From positions 1 to 64,000 of the forward strand of contig POSG01000001.1 of NCBI GenBank assembly GCA_003314535.1: a stretch of DNA of 64,000 bases, in the 5' to 3' direction. Origin of the DNA: Geobacter sp. Lineage in GTDB: Bacteria > Desulfobacterota > Desulfuromonadia > Geobacterales > Geobacteraceae. A program made the position numbers and the translations under genes. Position 1 is the stretch's first letter. The number at the start of each line of letters is the position of its first letter. This document shows positions 39,757-46,505 of this stretch, piece after piece. The notes below the pieces were generated by a model. That model was given only the letters and a program-made list of their open reading frames with translations. It searched no databases and had not been told where the DNA came from.

Positions 39757-40497
39757 TTATCGGAGTAGCGTGTATATCTTGTACACCGTTGTGATAATGA
39801 TAAGGATTCCAAAGAGTTGTTTGATACGAGCACTCGGGACGTAGAGGTTCGTTATCCGTGCCCCGGCGAAGGAGCCTATTGCGCCGAATACAATAAGACT
39901 TGTCGTCAAGTTTGGGTCAAAGCTAGCCGTTGCAATGTGTGGGATTAGAGCGGAAAAGGATGGCGGCGTTACTGCGAATGCGTTGATCCCAGCGGCCTTC
40001 TTCGCATTGAAGCCGGCAATCATGAGCGTAGGCATCAGAAGAAAGCCCGGTCCCACGCCCAGAAAACCGCTTAGGATCGATATGGGAATCGCAAGGACAA
40101 GCGCAAGCCTGAAATTCTCAGAGCCACAAGGCCTTTCCTGGATCGGCCGGAAGAGCCGATACGATAGATATATGACCGCCGTGACATAAACGAACCAGAT
40201 GGCAGTCTGGTTGATGAACAGCGCCAGCCACGACCCCAAGGGGGCGATAATGGTTGTGATGGTTGCCAGGATTAAAGCTTTTTTCCAGACAATATTGCCG
40301 CTCTTGGCGAAACCGAAAACCGCGAAGAGGGCTGTTACCCCGTTCAGAAGTAGGCTGAGCGGCTGTATCTGGTGTACCAGGTCGGGTAAGAAGAGGCCGA
40401 GAAAAGGGATCGCGGCAAAAGCGACTCCGAGACCAAGCATACCTGAGATGACCGACAGGACGAGTAGTCCGGCAGTGATGATCGCATTTTCATTCAT
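39757..40497 (-). CDS. TauE/SafE-family membrane permease
   Basis: A 246-residue integral membrane protein with two repeated halves, each opening with a glycine-rich helix (VISGMLGLGVAFAAIPFLGL and LSGFLGVGPGFLLMPTLMIA). This is the TauE/SafE (DUF81) fold, used for export of sulfite, sulfonates or other anions. GGGGGACATTC before ATG 40497 sets the start; the frame extends to 40530. Substrate unknown. It lies downstream of the OsmC gene in the same direction with a 136-base gap. Confidence 0.85.
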   Translation of the reverse strand: MNENAIITAGLLVLSVISGMLGLGVAFAAIPFLGLFLPDLVHQIQPLSLLLNGVTALFAVFGFAKSGNIVWKKALILATITTIIAPLGSWLALFINQTAIWFVYVTAVIYLSYRLFRPIQERPCGSENFRLALVLAIPISILSGFLGVGPGFLLMPTLMIAGFNAKKAAGINAFAVTPPSFSALIPHIATASFDPNLTTSLIVFGAIGSFAGARITNLYVPSARIKQLFGILIIITTVYKIYTLLR

Positions 40498-40633
40498 GAA
40501 TGTCCCCCGTTCCTGATAATCAGCGTCCAATTTTGATAATCATCTGAAAAGAATCACCTGACAGGCCAAACCAGACTACGCTGTCGCCCAGATTCATGAT
40601 CGAAAACTGCCTGTTATTTCTCGTTCATGCTTC

Positions 40634-41056
40634 TTACTGGATTTCAATGATCGGCTTAATGCAGATCTCGGATTTCAGCGACTGGCAAATGGTGGAGTAC
40701 TTGAGCGCCAAATCAAGGGCCCGTTTGACTACCTCTTCGGGTTTTCCCTTCACCACCAATCTGGGAGACAGGGTAACCTTTGTAAACAATGAAGTCCTGT
40801 CCACGAACTCCTCCACCTCGCCTTCAGCTTCGCACTCGAAGGACACCAACTCTACCCTGAATCGCTTCATGGCCCATAACACCATCATGTGGTAGCAGGT
40901 GTTAGCTGCGGCCATGAAGGCGTCTTCCGGGGTGAGCACGTCCGGCAAGCCATAAAGATCGGGAGGAGCGGAAAAATCCATTTCCAAGCCGTTCTGGCAC
41001 CAGGTACGTCCGAGATGGTTTCCACGCCATTCCACTTTGTTACGGTAAATGGTCAT
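40634..41056 (-). CDS. OsmC-family protein
   Basis: A 140-residue OsmC/Ohr-like protein. The two reactive cysteines are in AAANTCYHMMVLWAM (Cys 54) and STICQSLKSE (about Cys 124). These proteins reduce organic hydroperoxides, often using dihydrolipoyl proteins as the reductant, which is notable because a lipoyl carrier gene lies three genes upstream in the same operon. It is the last gene of an ArsR-led operon; only 9 bases separate it from the DGC gene before it. Confidence 0.88.
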   Translation of the reverse strand: MTIYRNKVEWRGNHLGRTWCQNGLEMDFSAPPDLYGLPDVLTPEDAFMAAANTCYHMMVLWAMKRFRVELVSFECEAEGEVEEFVDRTSLFTKVTLSPRLVVKGKPEEVVKRALDLALKYSTICQSLKSEICIKPIIEIQ

Positions 41057-41065
41057 ATGTTCACC

Positions 41066-41461
41066 TCATTCTTCTGCCAGAATTTCATCGACGGCCGCAG
41101 CGATCTCTTCGGCCACGGCCCGAGCGGCGTCCTTTTCCTCTGCCCCCAATCCCCTCAGCTTCGTAACCGGGCGAAGCCCCCTCTCGCGTATGATTTCGTT
41201 GACAATGAGAGTCCTGGCCGGTCGTGCCGAAAGTTTCTCGGTTCCCAAAGCCGCACACCGCTTCTCGCAACCGTCCACGGTAATGGTGGGATAGGTGTTA
41301 GCGAACATCCGCTCTTCCTCCCCGCCGGCGATGAAGAGGGGAAGGCATATGGTCACGCATTGGGTTGGGCGCATGTCATCAAGAACTTTCCGACAGGCTA
41401 CCCTGGCAATGGTACCTCCCGGAATGGCCTCGCCGCTGCAGGATATTATTCCGACTTTCAT
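41066..41461 (-). CDS. Putative zinc-binding protein, DGC domain (copy 1)
   Basis: A 131-residue protein starting MKVGIISCSGEAIPGGTIAR. Conserved cysteines are C8, VACRKVL, QCVTICLPLF and the family-naming ITVDGCEKRCAAL. The DGC (PF08859-type) family is called putative zinc-binding; its function is unknown. ATG 41461 is used from the family start; the frame opens at 41476. A second DGC gene lies 16 bases upstream, suggesting a heterodimer. Confidence 0.8.
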   Translation of the reverse strand: MKVGIISCSGEAIPGGTIARVACRKVLDDMRPTQCVTICLPLFIAGGEEERMFANTYPTITVDGCEKRCAALGTEKLSARPARTLIVNEIIRERGLRPVTKLRGLGAEEKDAARAVAEEIAAAVDEILAEE

Positions 41462-41477
41462 CGTTTTGTCCCCCATT

Positions 41478-41891
41478 TCATGCCCCCTCTCTCAAGAGGT
41501 CGTCCACCACGCCGGCAAGTTCTTCGGCGGCAAGCGCGGCAAGTTTCTGCCCCGCCTCGTTCAATTCGGCGATCCCTTCGGGCTTCAGGTGTTTATGCTT
41601 CTTGAAGAAGTCGATCGACTGGTAGGCTTTTACAAGTGGAGCCCCGTTTGCTTCCAGGCTCTTTTTTGCGCAGTCGAGGGAACAGCCGTCGATGGCTATC
41701 ACTGGATTTTCGGTAATCAGTTGCTGCGTCTCGGGATCGTTGATCACCAAAAGAGCCAAGCAGGTCAACACTGTGGTGTCCGGGCGGACTCTTTCGGTAA
41801 GTTCGTAACCGATCTCCCTTGCTACCGTCCCCAAAGGTTTGCCGATGCCGCTACAGGCAAATACTGCCACTTTTCTGCTATTTTTCTTCAT
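41478..41891 (-). CDS. Putative zinc-binding protein, DGC domain (copy 2)
   Basis: A 137-residue DGC protein starting MKKNSRKVAVFACSGIGKPL. Later cysteines occur in TVLTCLALLV and IAIDGCSLDCAKKSLE. It is about as diverged from copy 1 as separate orthologous lines would be, so the pair looks functional rather than recently duplicated. It begins 4 bases after the lipoyl-carrier stop, implying translational coupling with that gene. Confidence 0.78.
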   Translation of the reverse strand: MKKNSRKVAVFACSGIGKPLGTVAREIGYELTERVRPDTTVLTCLALLVINDPETQQLITENPVIAIDGCSLDCAKKSLEANGAPLVKAYQSIDFFKKHKHLKPEGIAELNEAGQKLAALAAEELAGVVDDLLREGA

Positions 41892-41895
41892 GGAT

Positions 41896-42339
41896 TTATA
41901 CTGCCTCTCTCTCAATTTTTCCTTTCATGAGTTCCATGTACGCTTCCGCCTGAAGGAGCCTGCTCTTCTCCCCTTCGGGATCGGCGAGCTCGATCCTGCA
42001 GATCCATCCCGCCCCAAAGGGATCGCTGTTGATCAGCTCCGGATGCGCTTCCAGTTCACGGTTTGTTTCGACAATCCTTCCGTTTACGGGCGATTGCAGT
42101 TCAATGGTTACTTTCATGGTTTCCAGCTCGCCAAGCTTGTCCCCTTCCTTTATGTCACAGCCCGGAGCGCTCGGCTCCAGGAATGCCACGTCTCCGCTGG
42201 ATTTCTGCAAGTAGTCCGTTACCCCGACCGTAGCAACCCGTTTTTCGATATTCATCCATAAATCATTTTCTGAATAATAGTTCCCTATCTTTACCTTGAA
42301 GATGAACTTGTCGAATGTCGTCTCCAAATACTCGATCAC
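41896..42339 (-). CDS. GcvH-like lipoyl carrier protein
   Basis: A 147-residue lipoyl-domain protein. The lipoyl lysine is K76 in GELETMKVTIELQSPVNGRI, the expected hairpin position. The start is GTG 42339, with AAGGAG 8 bases ahead; upstream in-frame sequence has no ribosome binding site. No glycine cleavage P, T or L protein is in the window, so it is probably a dedicated lipoyl carrier, as in the sHdr/LbpA sulfur pathway. It sits between a radical SAM gene and two DGC genes. Dihydrolipoyl dithiols bind trivalent arsenic tightly, which fits its ArsR-led operon, though that link is inference. Confidence 0.83.
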   Translation of the reverse strand: MIEYLETTFDKFIFKVKIGNYYSENDLWMNIEKRVATVGVTDYLQKSSGDVAFLEPSAPGCDIKEGDKLGELETMKVTIELQSPVNGRIVETNRELEAHPELINSDPFGAGWICRIELADPEGEKSRLLQAEAYMELMKGKIEREAV

Positions 42340-42436
42340 AGATGTCTCCTTCCTGCAGGCTTTTAGAAAGCTAACTGTTGCTGTTCTCCAGAAACCGTGC
42401 TTTCCCCCAGGCAAGCTCAATGACTCCAAGAGCCCG

Positions 42437-44119
42437 TTACTGGAGGCAGTTGAACATCCCCATGCACCAGAAACAGTCGCCGCAGGGAACGGTATTGCCG
42501 TAGCAGTCCTGCTCGAACTCCTCAGCCGTCAGGTACTGGCATGGCACCACGTTGCAGTTGGAGCAATAGGGGAAATCGTATGCCAGGACCTCCTCCCTGA
42601 AGGCCAGGAACTCGGGGCTGTTCCATATTTCGTGTATGCCCTGCTCACGAACGTTTCCGAAAGATTTCGCGTTCACGAATTTTTTGCGGCCGAAAAAATG
42701 ACACCCGTACTGGTGCCAGAGAAAATAGCAGGGGTGTACATTACCGTTCCAGGAAACGAAAGCCCCTCCCCCTTCCACGAACTCGCACCTGCGGCTGCTG
42801 CCTGGAGAGGTCCCCGGAAGTGTGAGGGCGAGACCGTTTTCCCGTGCCACTTCCCGTGCCTCGGCAAAGACCCTTTCCAATTCGAGAGCCCATTCCTCGT
42901 CCCGTTCCATGAGGTTCTTCAGGTGCAGAGAGATGCCCCGTGAACGGGCCTCCACCTTCATATCCTCAACCAGGTCGTAGAGGCACTGCTCCCGCGGTGT
43001 CCTGGAGTACTTCCAAAGCAGCGCCAAATATTCAGTAAGATTGCCCTTGTCTCCCCCCTTATCTTCCCGCCACGATACAACGAAAGCCTCGGCCCGCTTG
43101 AAACGGGAATCATCATGGAGGCCCGGATCTGCAAGAGCGGCGAAAATCGCATCCAGCGCAACTCTCCAGCCGGGGTCGTTACCAAAGAGCTGGGCAAGCT
43201 GCCCGTCGGTTTCCGCGAAATCCTTGATGGCAACCTGTTTGCTCGGCAGGCTGGAACCGATTATCTTCAGCACCTTTTCCATGCCCCCGCCCGAAGAGAA
43301 GGTGCAGGCCAGCTCTGCAAGGAATTCGGCAAGTTCCTGGTTGGAAGGGGTTCGCATGTACTTCCAGAGCACTTTGAAATAATCTCCGATATCCAGTCCT
43401 TTTGACGCGGCTCTCTCTCTCCATTCACTGAACAGTTCCACCGCTCCGTCCATGTTGGAATCAAAGGCCGTCTGGCAAACGCTGCTTTCAACGTAGGGTA
43501 GCACATGGGTGACGATGGCGAAAGTTGCCCCAAGCGAAGCCGCCCTGCGCAAAAGGGCTGGAAGCTCGCGCAGGTTGTCCCGCATGAGCACGAATTCCAG
43601 GCCGATGGCGAAATCGGGGCGGCCACAGAAATCCTTCGCGGCATGGAGGGCTGCGATTGCCTTTTCCACACCCTGCTCCTCGCCTCCCCTGCGGATTTCC
43701 CTGAATATCTCCGGGTTGAGAGCATCGGCGGAGATGCAGATCCTGTCGAGCCCGGCATCAAGCAGAGAAACTGCTCTTCTTTCGTCCAACAGCATGCCGT
43801 TGCTCTGGAATCCTACCCAGCTCCCAGCTGGCATCAACTCTTTGGCCGCCCGGATGAGATCCTCCTGGCGACTGTCCAGGAGCGGTTCACCCACGCCATT
43901 GAGGATAAGCGCCTCCAAGTGAGGGAAAGCCGGCTTCAGGGCATGGAAGGTCTCATCGGCCATGTCCCCTTCCATGCTGTCCCGGTCCCATGTCTCCTTG
44001 ACGCACATCCTGCAGCGGAGGTTGCAGCGGGTCGTGGTCTCCACGAACAGCTTGGATGGCCATTGCATCAAGGCTGGAGTCTTCTGTGCTTCGTAAGCCG
44101 GCGCATTATTTCCAGACAT
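42437..44119 (-). CDS. Radical SAM/SPASM protein (copy 1, with internal insertion)
   Basis: A 560-residue radical SAM enzyme. The SAM cluster is C32-x3-C36-x2-C39 (RCNLRCRMC). Auxiliary cluster cysteines occur in RRCEFVEGGG, NVHPCYFLWHQYGC, YCSNCNVVPCQYL, FEQDCYGNTVPC and GDCFWCMGMFNC. Relative to the 448-residue paralog at 48717 it has about 110 extra residues in the middle, bounded by two similar segments (DYFKVLWKYMRTPSNQ and EYLALLWKYSRTPREQ), as if a segment was duplicated around an insert. Substrate unknown. Upstream are permease and thioredoxin genes; the lipoyl carrier follows after 97 bases. Confidence 0.82.
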   Translation of the reverse strand: MSGNNAPAYEAQKTPALMQWPSKLFVETTTRCNLRCRMCVKETWDRDSMEGDMADETFHALKPAFPHLEALILNGVGEPLLDSRQEDLIRAAKELMPAGSWVGFQSNGMLLDERRAVSLLDAGLDRICISADALNPEIFREIRRGGEEQGVEKAIAALHAAKDFCGRPDFAIGLEFVLMRDNLRELPALLRRAASLGATFAIVTHVLPYVESSVCQTAFDSNMDGAVELFSEWRERAASKGLDIGDYFKVLWKYMRTPSNQELAEFLAELACTFSSGGGMEKVLKIIGSSLPSKQVAIKDFAETDGQLAQLFGNDPGWRVALDAIFAALADPGLHDDSRFKRAEAFVVSWREDKGGDKGNLTEYLALLWKYSRTPREQCLYDLVEDMKVEARSRGISLHLKNLMERDEEWALELERVFAEAREVARENGLALTLPGTSPGSSRRCEFVEGGGAFVSWNGNVHPCYFLWHQYGCHFFGRKKFVNAKSFGNVREQGIHEIWNSPEFLAFREEVLAYDFPYCSNCNVVPCQYLTAEEFEQDCYGNTVPCGDCFWCMGMFNCLQ

Positions 44120-44228
44120 TTGATAATCTTCTTTGTAGATAACCATTTTTCGTTTTTTCAGGCGGTTAAGACTTTCTTCGCGTTATTTATGTCCTCCCCC
44201 CTGTTCCTGCCTTCTTCCGGCAAATCAA

Positions 44229-44456
44229 TCACAACATCGACCTGATTTCATCAGAAGAGACAAGCTTTCCGGAGGCTTTCACTTCACCATTGACAACAAT
44301 CGCAGGAGTCGACATGACGCCATATTCCACGATCTTTTTTATGTCATCAACCTTCACTATCACTGCCTCTTTGCCACTCTGTTTCACCGCTTCCACAGTG
44401 TTTTCATAGAGCTTCCTGCATTTCGCGCATCCGGCCCCCAGAATCTCGATTTTCAT
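44229..44456 (-). CDS. Small thioredoxin-family redox protein
   Basis: A 75-residue thioredoxin-fold protein: MKIEILGAGCAKCRKLYENT with redox C-x2-C at 10-13, and the cis-proline region GVMSTPAIVVNGEVKASG. ACAAGGAGACAAGAGC precedes ATG 44456. It matches small disulfide proteins often placed beside ArsP-type permeases, and lies 46 bases after the permease stop. It may reduce the permease substrate or deliver electrons to the radical SAM pathway. Confidence 0.88.
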   Translation of the reverse strand: MKIEILGAGCAKCRKLYENTVEAVKQSGKEAVIVKVDDIKKIVEYGVMSTPAIVVNGEVKASGKLVSSDEIRSML

Positions 44457-44502
44457 GCTCTTGTCTCCTTGTAACATATTTATCCTTACAAATTTCCTCT
44501 CG

Positions 44503-45450
44503 CTAAAGAATCGCGTTAAAAAGGTAGCCGACAATGACAATGGCAACTGCGACGGTTCCGAAAAAAACCGCCAGCAAAGTTTTCTTCAGAACGTTGTTGA
44601 GAATAATCGCTTCTGGCAGCGACAGGGCGGTAACCGCCATCATGAAAGCCAGTACCGTGCCGACCGCCATACCCTTTTCCATTAGAACGTGAACTATTGG
44701 AATGATTCCAGCAGCATTGCTGTAAAGTGGCACGCCAATCAGCACTGCTAACGGCACAGCAAAAGGATTGTTCTTCCCGGCATACTGGGCAAGAAAATTT
44801 TCCGGCGCATAGCCATGGATCAAAGCACCGATACCGATACCTACCAGAACGTAGGGCCAGATCTTTTTCAGGAGCCCCGCGGTATAGCCCCGAGCGTATT
44901 CGATTTTCTCCCTATGGGTCAACTTCGTAATTTCCACGTTTCCTACTTGCATCTGCCAGACATAATCCTGTACATACCTCTCCATCTTGAGCCTACCGAT
45001 GATGAACCCCGCGACTATGGCAACAATGAGGCCGCTGCTTATATAAATAGCCGCTATCTTCCAGCCAAAGAGACCGTAAAGAAGAATGAGCGCCACCTCG
45101 TTGACCATGGGAGATGAGATGAGGAAAGAGAAGGTGACCCCGAGCGGGACACCCGATTCCACGAAGCCGATGAAGAGCGGAACTGCCGAGCAGGAACAAA
45201 ATGGCGTGACAACCCCGAGCAGAGCTGCAAGCACATTACCGATGTATTCCCTTTTATGCGAGAGTATCTGTTTGGTTTTTTCCGGAGGGAACTGGGAACG
45301 GATTATGGCGACGACAAATATGATGACCGTCAACAGCAGGAAGATTTTTATCGTGTCGTAGATGAAAAAATTAGTCGCTTCACCCAGGTGCGTTCCTGGC
45401 CGGAGGCCAAAAAGAGAATACGCGACATAATCTGCAAAAATCTTGAGCAC
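44503..45450 (-). CDS. DUF318/ArsP-type permease
   Basis: A 315-residue membrane protein with about eight helices. The key motif TPFCSCSAVPLFIGF (Cys-Ser-Cys in a helix) and SSPMVNEVALILL identify the permease family that includes ArsP, exporter of trivalent organoarsenicals, and related metal exporters. An ArsR gene lies 44 bases upstream and a thioredoxin gene follows. Substrate is inferred: arsenicals or other thiophilic species. Confidence 0.85.
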   Translation of the reverse strand: MLKIFADYVAYSLFGLRPGTHLGEATNFFIYDTIKIFLLLTVIIFVVAIIRSQFPPEKTKQILSHKREYIGNVLAALLGVVTPFCSCSAVPLFIGFVESGVPLGVTFSFLISSPMVNEVALILLYGLFGWKIAAIYISSGLIVAIVAGFIIGRLKMERYVQDYVWQMQVGNVEITKLTHREKIEYARGYTAGLLKKIWPYVLVGIGIGALIHGYAPENFLAQYAGKNNPFAVPLAVLIGVPLYSNAAGIIPIVHVLMEKGMAVGTVLAFMMAVTALSLPEAIILNNVLKKTLLAVFFGTVAVAIVIVGYLFNAIL

Positions 45451-45494
45451 GGCAACTCCCGCAAATTTATGGTTTCATAACGTTCGGATGAAAA

Positions 45495-45809
45495 TCATAC
45501 CGCATGAAGGAAATCGTTCTTGCTGTGTATTTCTTTCTTCAGAATCACCGATGCCAAATCGATTATCTCCAGCACTTCGGGATGCTTCAAGCGGTACATT
45601 ATTTTTAGCCCTGCTTTCCGTCTGCCAAGGATACCACTATTCTGCATGATATTCAGATGACGGGATGTGTTTGATTGTTCCTCGTCGATTGCAGGGAATA
45701 TTTCGCACACGCATCTCTCGCCTTCACGTAAAATCTCGATAATTTTCAAGCGGGTCGGTTGCGCTATCGCCTTCAGTATATCGGCCCGTGCAGCCAGGAT
45801 TTCACTCAT
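45495..45809 (-). CDS. ArsR-family metalloregulator (copy 4, divergent)
   Basis: A 104-residue winged-helix repressor starting MSEILAARADILKAIAQPTR with the metal-site motif ERCVCEIFPAI and EEQSNTSRHLNIM. It differs clearly from the three near-identical ArsR copies elsewhere in the island. GGAGG precedes ATG 45809; the frame opens five codons earlier. It heads an operon running through permease, thioredoxin, radical SAM, lipoyl carrier, two DGC genes and OsmC. A palindrome over its promoter suggests autorepression. Confidence 0.88.
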   Translation of the reverse strand: MSEILAARADILKAIAQPTRLKIIEILREGERCVCEIFPAIDEEQSNTSRHLNIMQNSGILGRRKAGLKIMYRLKHPEVLEIIDLASVILKKEIHSKNDFLHAV

Positions 45810-45832
45810 CTCACCCACCTCCATTACATGAC

Positions 45833-45869
45833 TATATGCTCATATAGCATATATGATCGCATATGTCTA
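45833..45869 (-). promoter_or_regulatory. Promoter and operator of the ArsR-permease-radical SAM operon
   Basis: Reverse strand: -35 TAGACA (45869-45864), 17-base spacer, -10 TATATG (45846-45841). A perfect inverted repeat, TATATGCT (45833-45840) and AGCATATA (45846-45853) with a 5-base centre, covers the -10 box, 24 bases from the arsR start. This is the usual layout for ArsR autorepression. Confidence 0.65.
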
Positions 45870-45943
45870 CCGGTTTATTCGGCTTGTTTTCAAATAATGA
45901 ACCACCCAGGCGACGCCATTGGGGCCACCTGCTGTGACCAATG

Positions 45944-45973
45944 AAAAGGCCACACCCTTACGGATATGGCCTT
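45944..45973 (-). terminator. Terminator after arsD
   Basis: A 7-base-pair stem, AAGGCCA (45946-45952) with TGGCCTT (45967-45973), ends in TTTTC on the reverse strand. It lies 122 bases after the arsD stop and separates the arsA-arsD unit from the next ArsR operon. Confidence 0.55.
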
Positions 45974-46094
45974 CAGCTTGTTTCTTATGAGAAAAGATTC
46001 AACACACGGCAAGAGTCAGTAGTTTTTACGTCCAAATATCAATCCACTTGCACAAATTTCGATACTTCGTCACTCGGTGTGCCACCCTTTTCGT

Positions 46095-46466
46095 TCAACA
46101 ACAGCCAGGGCCGCAACAGCATGCTGCATTATCCACGCTCGGCAGTTTGACCTCGATTTCAGCTTGTTTCAGAAGAGCCTGAATTCGCCTGTTGCTTGGA
46201 TATCGACCCATTGTGACAAGGTCTCCGTCAAAAAACACGAACGGCAAAAGCTCCGGTCCTTGATTCTTCAGCATTTCGGCAACAATTGGGTTGTCGACAA
46301 AAAACTGCGGATCAGTGGAAAGGCCATAGCGAAATACTTGAACTTCGGGGGCTTGCTTCTGAATCTGACGCAACGCCTCCTGAATTCTAACAAGCTCAGG
46401 ATCAATGCTTGCTCCGCAAACCCCGGTAGGGCAGCACATTGCCGGGTCATAAATTTCAATCTTCAT
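46095..46466 (-). CDS. arsD: Arsenical metallochaperone/repressor ArsD
   Basis: A 123-residue ArsD. Conserved cysteines are C11, C12 and C17 (YDPAMCCPTGVCG), with a Cys-rich tail (AACCCGPGCC). It delivers arsenite or antimonite to ArsA. The central FVDNPIVAEMLKNQGPELLP segment is typical. It follows arsA by 39 bases; in classic operons arsD comes before arsA. Confidence 0.93.
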   Translation of the reverse strand: MKIEIYDPAMCCPTGVCGASIDPELVRIQEALRQIQKQAPEVQVFRYGLSTDPQFFVDNPIVAEMLKNQGPELLPFVFFDGDLVTMGRYPSNRRIQALLKQAEIEVKLPSVDNAACCCGPGCC

Positions 46467-46505
46467 TTTTGTTCCCCTTTTTGTAGATTGATATCTGCAC
46501 GCATG

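Noticed and set aside
39542-39844. Forward 100-codon frame in the gap beside the TauE-type gene
   Set aside because: It runs antisense into the end of the TauE-type gene and has no ribosome binding site; the reverse reading is more protein-like.
41896-42339. Assigning the lipoyl protein as the glycine cleavage H protein
   Set aside because: No gcvP, gcvT or lpd nearby and the neighbours are radical SAM, DGC and OsmC genes, so a dedicated carrier is more likely.
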